From NCBI RefSeq assembly GCF_964355755.1, contig NC_092671.1:20922001-20986000 (forward strand): a DNA stretch of 64,000 nucleotides. The letters are read 5' to 3'. The DNA is from Antedon mediterranea (taxonomy: Eukaryota > Echinodermata > Crinoidea > Comatulida > Antedonidae). Below, piece after piece: positions 12,464 through 24,200 of this stretch. The translations under genes and the position numbers were made by a program. Position 1 is the first letter of the stretch, and every line of letters starts with the position of its first letter. The notes under the pieces were generated by a model. It saw only the letters and a program-made list of their open reading frames with translations. It was not told the origin of the DNA and did no database searches.

Positions 12464-12582
12464 TTCTTCAGGTCATAATGGCATAATCTTTTTTCTGTGC
12501 GCAATATTCAATGATCTATGATATGCATGTGATATTTGTTATGCGGATAACTAATTCGTCACATTGACAAGTTCATGTCTAG
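12464..12582 (+). repeat. Helitron-like 3' end fragment
   Basis: About 120 bp matching the last part of type 1 copies (AGGTCATAATG...GCGGATAACTAA) with a degraded hairpin (ATTCGTCACATTGACAAGT) and terminal CTAG at 12579-12582 followed by T. The rest of the element is absent. Confidence 0.65.
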
Positions 12583-14059
12583 TTAAAACTAAAAATATCC
12601 TTCGAATTAAGTACCTCACTCAAATGATCTCCGCCTCCCCACTCCCACCCTCTAAACACTATACTTTAAAATGTTATTAAAGTAGTTTCAAACCTGTTTA
12701 GTGGCGGTATTTATCGCTGTTGGTAAGTAAGTAATTGGCTTAAATATGTTTGAAATTAAGGCATATGTTTGGACTTAAAATAATAGTATTTAATATATTT
12801 TTCGGAATTGTGAGCACATGTAATTATAAATGATGATGATGGCTGTCCTGGGATACAGGACATTTAATTTATTTTTCACTAATTCGATAATAAACATTAT
12901 CAACAGCAGTTTACCACCAGAGCATAGAGCAAATGCTCTATGATCAGAAAAAGGAACTAAAGTTCATTGACAATGGCCCATGGTCTAATCGGCATCTCTT
13001 TATGTGTTTGCCATACCAAAGCTAAAAGCTTTTAACCAGGTACGTACTTGTATATTCTATATTTAGATAAACAACCACCCAGTTACTTCTTTTGTACTAA
13101 TTTGTAACACATCATCAACAGCAGCAGGTCTTTGTGAGAAGGGAATTGAGTTTATTGGCAATATCAGGTGGTCTACGATCGGACGACAACAGAGGAATTG
13201 AGTTGATTGACAATGTCACATGTTATCACCGACTACCTTGTGTACGTATGTGGCCATGGCGTATGCCGCCTATCCATGAGTAGGATTACCTACATTATAT
13301 ATTTAGAAACTGAATGATCATGGCGTGGGAAAATTTTCACCATTGTAGTCGTCATCTTGACGACCAGCTTTATCATTTTCCCGTATAGTAATTTTTATTT
13401 AATAAACAACTCCACATTCGAACAACCTTGCATTACAATTTCATTTTTTTAAACAGATTGCTTTCGACCGATACCATCGATATGATTTGATGGTGCTTTT
13501 AATTTTAGATATCATCTTTTTGTATTTAAAAAAATATAATAATTTTAGTCGATTGTATATTATGAGACCATCAGTAAAAAGAAAGTAGGTTTACCACCAT
13601 CTCTAGTGGCGACAACAATACTGTAATTAATAATAAAGATAATTTAAGTAGAGTGCGTTGGTGGCGTACTGGGCGCGCGTGAAATTTTTCGCCCGCCTTT
13701 TACATTTTAAACCACCACAGAAGATAGACTCTGCCTTACTTTACATGAAATGATTACTACTGTAAAACAGTGTTTTGAACCATATTTTATACACATCACA
13801 ACCTATAGCTACATAATATTGAACAGTCAAAACAAGGACTTCCGCTTGAAAACTAGCTAGGCCTAGACCTAGTAGCTCGTCCGTTTAGGCCTAGAGTATC
13901 AGGCTAGCCGAGGCCCTTGGTAGTTTTTGGTAGGCTTTTCAACTACTGTAGGCATACTACTTAAATTATAGGCTAGATCTAGGCCCAGGTAGGCCTATTA
14001 TTAGGCATATAGGCCTATATGTATATTGTATTATCTATCCTATTTTATAAATTCATTAA
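12583..14059. other. no gene recognised; two diverged repeats, AGGCCTA-rich patch
   Basis: I see no supported coding region. Around 12900-13050 and 13110-13260 two loosely similar blocks share ATCAACAGCAG and GAGTTNATTGNCAAT. About 13850-14035 is dense in TAGGCCTA/CTAG words, a pattern that recurs at 29700, 56640 and 60940 and seems typical of this genome. Confidence 0.5.
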
Positions 14060-14127
14060 TTAGGTGATCATTTAGAATAAAATGATCCCCTATTGTTATT
14101 GTATGCAATCTTTATTATTTCTTTTTA
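14060..14127 (+). repeat. Helitron-like copy J, 5' end (type 2), split by copy H
   Basis: Begins TTAGGTGATCATTT and forms an inverted repeat with AAAATGATCNCCT (14061-14092). It matches the first 60 bases of copy I at 15470. The body resumes after copy H at 17266, so J was interrupted. Left flank is A, right flank of J (18788) is T. Confidence 0.65.
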
Positions 14128-15469
14128 GTTATCCGCATTCAGCGGATAACTCCTTGTAACTGTCCTGTTTCATCATCTTTTTTTTCTGTATTTTATGTGT
14201 CACCCGTATCTGTAAAACTTGCAATCATAACATTTCGTAACTTTCTCAACATATCGTCATTCATATGAAGTTGTGCAGCGAAGCTTTTCAGCATGTTTAC
14301 AATTGCGCAACGTGACTTACGCGCCATTTTATGAATTTCACGTATTTAACATAGGTCAAAAACAAAATAACATTTTAAATTGAAACTTTGCAAAAATTTA
14401 ATTTATATCATGCGCTAACTTTTTGTTTAAAAAAAATTGCGTGTTTTACACAAAGGTACGCGCGCATGCGCATTTAAAATTTCAAAATGCGCAAAATTAA
14501 TTTCTAATCATATTTCTACGCGTTTCATGTTATTTTAGACATGTCAAAAATTCCCAGGCGCGCGCAAATTTATACGCGCGCGGTGCGCACGTAGCGTTAA
14601 AAACATATTTTTTTCGCGTGATTTATGCTTTTTCAGCTTTTTCTAGTAATTTTACCAACTTTTAAACAATTTCGACTTCAAATTACGTCATACGAGCACG
14701 TTGAATTGTACAATTTGTGCGCGTTTTTGATGAAAAGGTTCAAAAAATCGTAAAAATTATGCCTTTTTTTAAACAGTCGTAATTTCTAAACTACACAATC
14801 AACTTTTTGTGGATGACATATTCTGGAAGTTGATGAGTTGTAGATATCGGATCATGTATTAATATGACTAACCGGGCATTGTGACGGCATTGTATGGCCA
14901 CGCGAATATAAAATTTAAGATTTTTGTATCTTTCGTCATAGCTCATCACATTTAATAGAGCGCATCTCCACTTATCCGTTTTCCATTTTCACTTCGATTT
15001 TGATATTGTCTAGGACAATCAACTATCTTTGGCACGAGTTAAAAAAAATTTATTTTTATGACGTCATCATGCCTAAAACTGTTAATTACGTGTGGCATTA
15101 ATTTCACCTTTACAGTCAATTTTAATCTGTTATAGCTCGTAAGAATAAAATGTGATAATTATGATTAAAACGTTTTCTGGAAGCTATTGGATTGTAGATA
15201 CGAAATCACGTGAAAATGTTGCCAATCGGATGTTTTGACGTCATCATATGGCCAGTTAAATAAAAAATGTCGTATTTTCATCTTTTGCGTCATAATTCTT
15301 TACATTTAAAAGAGCACGCATCAATATTTCACGTATTCAAATTTTTTCTACACGTTAATATGTTGTTGCTGAGATAATTTCCTACCAAAATTGCTACCTT
15401 CGCGTTTCATTTTAAAACCGCCAACATGTTAAAAATTGCAATAAATTGCAGGTCCCATAATTTCAATTA
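14128..15469 (+). repeat. Helitron-like copy H (type 1), first part, with intact 5' hairpin
   Basis: Starts with the palindrome GTTATCCGC-ATTCA-GCGGATAAC, whose arm matches the GCGGATAAC found just before the 3' hairpin of all type 1 copies. The body then follows copies A to C. It is interrupted at 15469 by copy I and resumes at 17053. This is the only type 1 copy here that shows the 5' hairpin. Confidence 0.75.
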
Positions 15470-17052
15470 TTAGGTGATCATTTAGAATAAAATGATCACC
15501 TATTGTTATTGTATCAAATCTTTATTTTTCTTTTTATTGTTTCTGTACACTATTTTGTGTAACAATTATCTCAAAAAGTTTAATGTCAATGATTACCAAA
15601 ATTTCAGAATATCTTTCAAATAATATAACTTAATCCTAATGAGCTTTCCAGCGTGATCACTCATCCGTGACGTCATTTATACGCCATTTTGTGAAATCAC
15701 ATTATCAATCATATCTCCATAATTCATTATGACATATTAATGAAATTCACTACAGGTAAACTTCAGGTCAAGGGTAAAAATATTAGCAAATAAAAAGTTG
15801 CGCGTTTCAAGGTCATGCACGTGGAATCGCGCGTTAAAAATTTAAAACGCGCAAAATTAGGTTTTGATCAATTTAGAGCATGAATTAGGCCATTTGCGCG
15901 TTTCAAAAAATTACTGCGCAAAAATGCGTTTTTGTGCGCACGATTCTTAAAATGCGTAAAAAATAAAATTTGATGTATAAATCACATTCTACTCACAATC
16001 CTTAATACATTCACCAATTTTGAGTCCATTCCGACTTAAAATAACGCTATACGAGCACGTTAAAAATGACAAAATGCGCACACTAATTGTACAAAAGTGC
16101 TAAAAATGGTAAAAAATAAGGACTTTTTAAAATGAATATAACTCTTCAGAATGGCAGATGACCCCCAATTTTTTTAACTTATTATGGAAGCCAATAAGTT
16201 GTAGATACAAATGTATATACACATTAGACGTACAAAATGGTATGACGTCATCAAATGGCCACTTGAATTAAAAAATTAGAAATTTTTATCTTTTTGTGTG
16301 GGTTATCACATTCAATAGGGCGCATCTCCGTTATTTGAGCCCGATTTTCGCACAACTTTTAGTATGTGCTTGCTCAATTAATTATTCTTCTAATGAGTTG
16401 TCAACATTTTTATTTTGATGACGTCATCACGCGTAAAAACTTGAATAACCTAGGTCGTGTAATTTCAGCTACACCATACATTTGAATATCTTATAGCTCT
16501 TCAGAATTAAAGGTGACCTTGAAGATTATAACTTATTATGAAAGCTGATGAAATTTAGATATGAATTCATATTAAAATTAAGCCTATCGGATGTTGTGAT
16601 GTTATCATATGGCCAGTTGAAGTTAAAAAGTAGTTTTTAAATTTCTTTATTCAAAGTTATACAAATTTCAAAGACCGCGCATTGCGCTTCTACGTGTCAA
16701 ATTTTCTTCCAATCCTTATATTTATTTGCTCAATTCATTATCTTTCGAAATTGTCATCTTCGAGTTTATTTTGAAAATTCCATCATACCAAAAAATTAGA
16801 ACACGATATGAGTCCCGTAATTTCACCTATGCTACACTGTATATAGATATACAGTATATACTGTACATATTGTATGACACATAATAGGTAGAACTCAGCA
16901 CTATAAGTGTATATGCATCATGTCATAGAATGGCGTACATCAACTTTTAACGATCGTATGTTAACGTACATGCATGTTTAAAAAATGTTAATTTGATTAA
17001 AATGATAAAAATGATCACCTATAATTCGTCAAAGTGACGAATTAAATTCTAG
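15470..17052 (+). repeat. Helitron-like copy I (type 2), full length, nested in H
   Basis: A complete 1.58 kb type 2 copy. The 5' end TTAGGTGATC forms a hairpin with AAAATGATCACCT. The 3' end is ATGATCACCTATAA, hairpin AATTCGTCA/TGACGAATT, then CTAG (17049-17052). It lies between A (15469) and T (17053) of copy H, the A|T insertion preference of Helitrons. Non-coding. Confidence 0.8.
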
Positions 17053-17265
17053 TTCTACACTGTGTTTGTAATATGTATACATATTATCAATATATACTAT
17101 TTGACACAAAATTGACAGAATTCAGCACTAACAACATATCATATTCTTCAGTTCAGGTCATAATGCCATAATGTTTTTCTGTGTGCAATATTCCAACGTA
17201 TGACGTGCACGTGGCGTTTGTCGTGCGGATAACTAACTCGTCAAAGTGACGAGTTACATGTCTAG
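17053..17265 (+). repeat. Helitron-like copy H (type 1), second part
   Basis: Resumes copy H at TTCTACACTGTG and runs to GCGGATAAC, the ACTCGTCA/TGACGAGT hairpin and CTAG (17262-17265). Joined to 14128-15469 it gives a type 1 element of about 1.55 kb. Confidence 0.75.
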
Positions 17266-18787
17266 TTTTCTTTTTATTGTTTCTGTACACTATTTTGTGT
17301 AACAATTACCTCAAAAAGTTTAATGTCAATGATTACCAAAATTTCAGAATATCTTTCAAATAATATAACTTAATCCTAATAAGCTTTCCAGCGTGATCAC
17401 TCATCCGTGACGTCATTTATACGCCATTTTGTGAAATCACATTATCAATCATATCTCCATAATTCATTATAACATATTAATGAAATTCACTACAGGTAAA
17501 CTTCAGATCAAGGGTAAAAATATTAGCAAATAAAAAGTTGCGCGTTTGAAGGTCATGCACGTGAAATCGCGCGTTCAAAATTTAAAACGCGCAAAATTAG
17601 GTTTTGATCAATTTAGAGCATGAATTAGGCCATTTGCGCGTTTCAAAAAATTACTGCGCAAAAATGCGTTTTTGTGAGCACGATTCTTAAAATGCGTAAA
17701 AAATAAATTTGATGTATAAATCACATTCTACTCACAATCCTTAGTACATTCACCGATTTTGAGTCCATTCCTACTTAAAATAACGCTATACGAGCACGTT
17801 AAAAATGACAAAATGCGCACACTAATTGTACAAAAGTGCTAAAAATGGTAAAAAATAAGGACTTTTTAAAATGAATATAACTCTTCAGAATGGCAGATGA
17901 CCCCCAATTTTTTTAACTTATTATGGAAGCCAATAAGTTGTAGATACAAACGTATATACACATTAGACGTACAAAATGGTATGACGTCATCAAATGGCCA
18001 CCTGAATTAAAAAATTAGGAATTTTTATCTTTTTGTGTGGGTTATCACATTCAATAGAGCGCATCTCTGTTATTTGAGCCCGATTTTCGCACAACTTTTA
18101 GTATGTGCTTGCTCAATTAATTATTCTTCTAATGAGTTGTCAACATTTTTATTTTGATGACGTCATCATGCGTAAAAACTTGAATAACCTAGGTCGTGTA
18201 ATTTCAGCTACACCATACATTTGAATATAGCTCTTCAGAATTAAAGGTGACCTTGAAGATTATAACTTATTATGAAAGCTGATGAAATGTAGATATGAAT
18301 TCATATTAAAATTAAGCCTATCGGATGTTGTGATGTTATCATATGGCCAGTTGAAGTTAAAAAGTAGTTTTTAAATTTCTTTAGTCAAAGCTATACAAAT
18401 TTCAAAGACCGCGCATTGCGCTTCTACGTGTCAAATTTTCTTCCAATCCTTATATTTATTTGCTCAATTCATTATCTTTCGAAATTGTCATCTTCGAGTT
18501 TATTTTGAAAATTCCATCATACCAAAAAATTAGAACACGATATGAGTCCCGTAATTTCACCTATGCTACACTGTATATAGATATTATACAGTATATACTG
18601 TACATATTGTATGACACATAATAGGTAGAACTCAGCACTATAAGCGTATGCATCATGTCATAGGATGGCGTACATCAACTTTTAACGATCGTATGTTAAC
18701 GTACATGCATGTTTAAAAAATGTTAATTTTATTAAAATGATAAAAATGATCACCTATAATTCGTCAAAGTGACGAATTAAATTCTAG
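17266..18787 (+). repeat. Helitron-like copy J (type 2), main part
   Basis: Nearly identical to copy I from TTTTCTTTTTATTGTTTCTG through the terminal hairpin and CTAG (18784-18787), with only scattered substitutions and small indels. Its 5' end is at 14060-14127. About ten bases (TTTCTTTTTA) appear on both sides of copy H, which Helitrons are not expected to leave. Confidence 0.75.
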
Positions 18788-20591
18788 TTTTAAATTATAT
18801 ATGCCACTTCACTTTCTTTGTTTTTTTGAAAATAATAGGTATCTAAGAACTAATGGATGATGCGGTGTTTCAGTCAGATGAGAGGTGGAGGTGACTGTTG
18901 ATCTGATCGGACCTTTTTTAGGCTTTTCTTTATAACAATAGGCCTAGCGCAATCATAATTTTTAATTTACAGTAATTAATTTTGGGGAAAAATAACCAAT
19001 TACAACGATTTCAGTTCTATTGTTAACTCATATCTTAATTGATCCTCTTTCTTAATTACATGCAGTGGGACCACAAAAAATAACGGCAATGAAAAACGTA
19101 GTGGGATGGCAGTGAAATCGCAGTGGAATAAAATAAACTCATGTGGGATACAAACCGGATTGCAGGATTATAATAAAAAACGTGGTGGGATGACGTCACC
19201 GCATCCCGGTATTGCAGGATATATAAACAAAAAGTAACTGGGATGCCAGCGGGAATCCCGACCATAAATCTCACAGTGGGATCCACGACAGGATCCACGA
19301 TCATAATTCCCGTAAACTGTATTGACATGCAATCTAAATTAATACTGGTTTGTAGATACAAATTTATGATTAAACTCTGTGGTACGGAAAATGTCTTTGT
19401 TCTTTGCTAAATAATATTCGGGTGGCGCTTTTTTACCATGAATACTTTTTACTCACCTCTAAATTGACAATTTTTTAAAATATTACTCACCGATCCAAAA
19501 TAGTAAACTATTTTCATAACCAAAAATATACATGTCACTGAGGTGGTGAACTAAAAATAAGGAAAAGAAATCAATCTTAAAACATCATAATGTATGGACA
19601 TGTACTGTCAAAACAATAAGTTTATAAATATGTATTCATACAATAGTGGATTGAAAGGTAAACAAAAATTGTGTTTACCTTACCATACCCAACCAATCAT
19701 TTTTGCCAACATGGTTTTGGCCGGCAGACTCTCATATTTTGTATTTGTCTCCTGGTTTTCAATATTTTCTAAATGATTACAGTAGAAACTGTATAATTTA
19801 TAGAAATTTATGATATTTAAGCAATTGTACAACCATCTGCGGTCATAATTTATTGATTTTTTTCCCTCACATAGCCACCACATTATTGGTCCTCGTAGTT
19901 ACGCAGATACTGGTGGAGCTCATCTAGACCGTAAAGGGAAAATTAATAAGATTGCAAGATCGTAATTTTATTACAGTATAATTCCAATTCATTTTCTCAC
20001 TTACTGCTACTGTAAACCAATGATTGCTTCGGATGAGGGCATATGCTAATAACAGACATATAACACGACCAGCAGTTAATAGTACAACATCAAACATGGA
20101 TGTTTTAATAGTAAAATGGTTTACTTGGCAATCAAATGCTTTTTTCAAATCTCCAATTCCACTTGTCTAAAAAATAGAATATTTCAATAATAATTAGACT
20201 TTACCAGGCCAATATTAATTTGTGTTGGCCTATTTAACTATTTTATTTGTTTTACAAGGAAAAAATACATTTTGGATATTTACGGTACTGTATATGTCGG
20301 TCTACAAGACGTACTTTTGACACGCAAATTTTACCTCTAAATTTTGGGTGCATCTTTATACACAGGTCACTTCCTCACGCACACACCCAAACATAGTTAC
20401 AGTACTCAATAGCCTCAATACAAAAACTAGTCCTCCTACCAACCAGTCTACTCAATGTAGGCCTAGCTAATTAGTCTAGCCTGTCTAATCACGGTCAATC
20501 ACCACATTGTGGTAAAGAGTTTAATAAATATTATAAATTTTCATTCTATGTAATTAATATTTACAGTACTTGAGATTTTCTACCCAGCCCT
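18788..20591. other. no gene recognised; GTGGGAT-rich block at 19060-19330
   Basis: No supported coding region. 19060-19330 repeats short words such as GTGGGAT, GGGATG and ATCCCG, giving a chance open frame on the minus strand. The rest is AT-rich unique-looking sequence. Confidence 0.45.
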
Positions 20592-22285
20592 TGTTAAACC
20601 CACAAATGTGAAAACGTCCACAAATGTGAAAACGACCACAAATGTAAAAACGTATCACCCACAAATGTGAAAACGCATCACCCACAAATGTGAAAACGCA
20701 TCACCAACAAATGTGAAAACAACCACAAATGTGAAAACTCATCAGCCACAAATGTGAAAACAACCACAAATGTGAAAACAACCACAAATGTGAAAACTCA
20801 TCAGCCACAAATGTGACAACAGCGCCCACAAATGTAAAAAAATAGAGACTTTTTCGCCCACAAATGTAAAAAAAAATTTTAATTTAGTGCTAGACTCAAA
20901 CAATTTTGATCGACTTAATACATATTATACTATTGCTACTTGTAGTGTGTGGTTGTTAACTCGTTGGCTTACTGTTATGTACGTGTAGGTCCAAGTTGAT
21001 GTTCAATGTTTTTTTCGTGCGTACACGATACTACAAGGTCAAGGTTATATAGTGTCGTCGGCTATATAACGAAAGTGCTGGGAAATTAGACATTTTGTTT
21101 ACAAGAATGTTGGGGTTTGTGGGTCACTACGACATTAAGGAGTAACGCCCCTACACCGGAATATATGCAAGTACTATATTTTTAGTCTAAAATTATACTT
21201 TTTTTCTAAACATCAGTAAGCCATGGACTTTGTTCTGAAATAAAAGTGGATTGTTTGATTCAATTAATTGATTGATAAGCTAATTTGTATTACTTCTTAA
21301 ATTATCAAATAGAATATCAATTAAAAAAACATCGTTAATGAAGAACAATAATTAAAACTATTAAATAGATTCATCTGGTTCCTAATATAATTAACTGGAA
21401 AATTATTACTTTTATGTAAAATACATACATAAACTAAAGGTATTTATTATACCAATAAAATATTTCTTGTTTAAACCTAAACTTCAGTAAAATTATGGTG
21501 TTTAACATAAATTAACTTCAATTTTAAAACTGTAGTGATTACCAACGAAACTGTAAGTAGGTAGTCGATTAACTAAGATATCCCTATTTAAAACTAAGAT
21601 CTCTGTATTTAAAACTAAGATGTCTCTATTGAAAACTAAGATGTCTCTATTGAAAACTAAGATATCTCTAATGAAAACTAAGATATCTTGTTAATAATTA
21701 AATGACAGTTTGGCCCGCCATATGTACGTGCACAAAAAACGTCGAATCGAACATCGACTTGGAACTATACGTGCATAACAGTAAGTCAACGAGTTTACAA
21801 CAAAACACTACTACAAGTAGCAATAGATATGACCTTGACCTTGTAGTATCGTGCGCAAACAATTTCGAATTGAACATCGACTTGGAACAATACATATAAC
21901 AGTAAGCCAACAAGTTAACAACCAACCACAAGTAGCAATGATATATATAGCCATGACCTTTTAGTATCGTGTGCGCGCACAAAAAACATTGAACAACGAG
22001 TTAACAACCACACACTACACGTGCGCAGCACAAATAACAATATCGTCTTGAACTATTAGTTTTTTTTTTACATTTTTGGGCGAAAAAGTCTCTTTTTTTT
22101 AACTTTGTGGCCGTTATCACATTTTGTGGGCGATAATCGTTTTCACATTTGTGGGTGATGCGTTTTTACATTTGTGGGTGATGCGTTTTTACATTTTTGG
22201 TTGTTTTCACATTTGTGGGTGATGCGTTTTCACATTTGTGGTTGTTTTCACATTTGTGGGCGTTTTCACATTTGTGGGTTCAACA
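20592..22285. mobile_element. foldback-type element with satellite arms
   Basis: Outer ends are inverted (TGTTAAACCCACAAATGTG at the left, CACATTTGTGGGTTCAACA at the right). Each arm carries a minisatellite of CACAAATGTGAAAAC words: about fifteen copies at 20606-20870, and about nine inverted copies at 22065-22280. Further in, 20925-21060 is the inverse of blocks at 21725-22010, where the unit occurs about three times (period about 120 bp). The centre is unique. This matches the architecture of Foldback elements. No transposase is visible and no target duplication is clear. Confidence 0.7.
21571..21689 (+). repeat. 21-bp minisatellite, six units
   Basis: Six consecutive 21-bp units of the form AACTAAGATNTCTCTATTGAA with small variations, inside the foldback element's centre. 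Confidence 0.85.
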
Positions 22286-22379
22286 GCCAGCCTCCTCTCT
22301 AGCACTACTAGCTAGGCATAGTACACTATTACACAATAACTATGCCCATGATGGTTTATTTTAATACATCTCTATGTAA

Positions 22380-23972
22380 ACAATCACATATTTTTGTAAC
22401 CACATCCCTGGTCTATCAACGCAAGCGGCTGTTGAAGTAATTAACCAACATTTTGCCACGATTTGTAGTGAACTTTCAGCACTTGACATTACAAAACTAC
22501 CAAGTTACTTACCAGCATCGGAACCCCCACCCGTTATCTACCCAGGACAAGTGAAATCTGCAATCGATAAGTTAAACATACAAAAAGCAGGACACCCAGA
22601 AGATCTACCGATCAGATTAATTAAGGAATTCTCATTTGAACTCTCTTATCCATTAGCGGACATTTTTAATTCTTCTTTAAATGAAGGTAATTTTCCTGAA
22701 CAATGGAAAAAGGCTACTATAATACCAGTTCCTAAGGTTCCAGATGCTAATAATTGTAATGACCTTCGGCCTATATCCCTAACACCCATTTTTTCTCGGA
22801 TATTTGAAAGCTTTTTAGCGGAGTGGGTAACTAATGATATAAAAGATTCTTTAGATAGTAAGCAATTTGGTTGTCGTAGAGGCTCGTCAACTTCACACTA
22901 CCTCGTAGACTTGATAAATTCTGTTGTATCTGACCTGGAGGGGGGTAGCAAATATTTAAACTTATGTGCTGTAGACTTTACGAAGGCTTTCGATCGTGTG
23001 GATCATAATGTTGTCATAAATAAATTAATATCCATAGGAGTGAGGCCGTCCATTCTTCCTACCGTTTGTAGTTTCCTCTTAAATCGCACATGCAATACCA
23101 AAGTTAAGGGAGCCACCTCTTCAAATTCTAATATTACTTGTGGGGTGCCCCAGGGCACGAAGTTGGGTCCCCTTCTCTTTTTGGTATTAGTCAATGATGT
23201 TGCTGAGGGAACTGACAGGCGGTGGAAATATGTGGACGACCTCACTCTTAGTGAAGTAGTTAGAAGTAGTGATAGCCAATTGTTGCAGGACACTTTAAAT
23301 CAACTTGATGATTGGTGTTTGATAAATAGAGTCCTCCCCAAGCCATCCAAGTGCAATGTGATGCGTATTTCCTTCCTAAAGTCCGACTGTCCTCCTCCCA
23401 GTTTCAATCTAAATGGCCATGATCTTAAATGTGTAAATCACATTAAACTGCTTGGTGTCACCTTGCAGGATAACCTTAAATGGGAGATGCATATTCATGA
23501 TATCGTTGCTAAAGCATGTCGACGTTTGTACACTTTGATTATACTTAAGAAAGCCAAGGCGCCTTCTAAAGATTTACTACAAGTATATACTTGCTATATA
23601 CGTCCTTTAGTTGAATATGCATGCCCTGTGTGGCACAGTTCAATTACGAAAGACCAAACTAAGTCAATAGAAAGAGTTCAAAAAAGAGCTCTACGAATCA
23701 TTTATGGCATGAACTATGTATCCTACGAGTCTGCTCTTAAATTGTCAGACCTTCCATCGCTAGTTAACAGAAGAGTCCAACTCTTACTGAAATTTGGTAA
23801 AGGAATAATAAAGTCCGATACATTTAGAAGCATTCTTCCACCTGTTCGTGACATTAGCAGAACCCTGAGGTCTGCGAGTAAGCCTCTACTCAAAATCCCG
23901 TTTGGTCGTACAGAAAGATTTAGATCTTCACCAGTCCCTTTTTTAGTCCGACTCATTAATGATGAATATTGA
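22380..23972 (+). CDS. LINE reverse transcriptase, open but 5'-truncated
   Basis: The frame is open from 22380 (just after TAA at 22377) to TGA at 23970-23972, about 530 codons with no internal stop. There is no convincing start because the protein continues upstream in the complete element. Seen in order: a pre-RT linker, the RT block KATIIPVPK...LRPISLTP, motif A AVDFTKAFDRVDH, GVPQGTKLGPLLF (motif B), motif C YVDD (most relatives have F/YADD), the thumb region LLGVTLQDNLKWEMH, and a C-terminal YTCYIRPLVEYACPVWH block. This is a jockey/CR1-group style RT; the clade is not resolvable by eye. The intact frame suggests a relatively recent insertion. With no endonuclease half it could not mobilise itself. 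Confidence 0.85.
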   Translation, partial: TITYFCNHIPGLSTQAAVEVINQHFATICSELSALDITKLPSYLPASEPPPVIYPGQVKSAIDKLNIQKAGHPEDLPIRLIKEFSFELSYPLADIFNSSLNEGNFPEQWKKATIIPVPKVPDANNCNDLRPISLTPIFSRIFESFLAEWVTNDIKDSLDSKQFGCRRGSSTSHYLVDLINSVVSDLEGGSKYLNLCAVDFTKAFDRVDHNVVINKLISIGVRPSILPTVCSFLLNRTCNTKVKGATSSNSNITCGVPQGTKLGPLLFLVLVNDVAEGTDRRWKYVDDLTLSEVVRSSDSQLLQDTLNQLDDWCLINRVLPKPSKCNVMRISFLKSDCPPPSFNLNGHDLKCVNHIKLLGVTLQDNLKWEMHIHDIVAKACRRLYTLIILKKAKAPSKDLLQVYTCYIRPLVEYACPVWHSSITKDQTKSIERVQKRALRIIYGMNYVSYESALKLSDLPSLVNRRVQLLLKFGKGIIKSDTFRSILPPVRDISRTLRSASKPLLKIPFGRTERFRSSPVPFLVRLINDEY

Positions 23973-24200
23973 ATAGGCTGGCACTATTTTAACTTACAGG
24001 TGGACCAATTTTTATGTGGTAAATTACTATTATTTTTTTTTTTTTTTTTTATTTTTTTTTTTTTTAAACTAGTTTTACCTTTTATACATAATGTATTTAT
24101 ATATTTTTATCAAATTTTGTAAAATACTACTTTTCAGCCTTTTGGCTGCCGTTGTATTTTGATGTCTTTTTATGAATAAATATACCTAAAAATAAAAAAA
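22380..24200 (+). mobile_element. 5'-truncated non-LTR retrotransposon (LINE)
   Basis: Contains the RT gene at 22380-23972 and an AT-rich 3' UTR that includes long T runs (24031-24064) and the palindrome CAGCCTTTTGGCTG (24136-24149). It ends near ATGAATAAATATACC and an A-rich tail about 24200. The endonuclease half is missing, as is usual for 5'-truncated LINE copies. It directly abuts the foldback element. Confidence 0.8.

Noticed and set aside
19056-19361. 101-codon minus-strand frame
   Set aside because: Explained by GTGGGAT/ATCCC word repeats; no motif or splice context.
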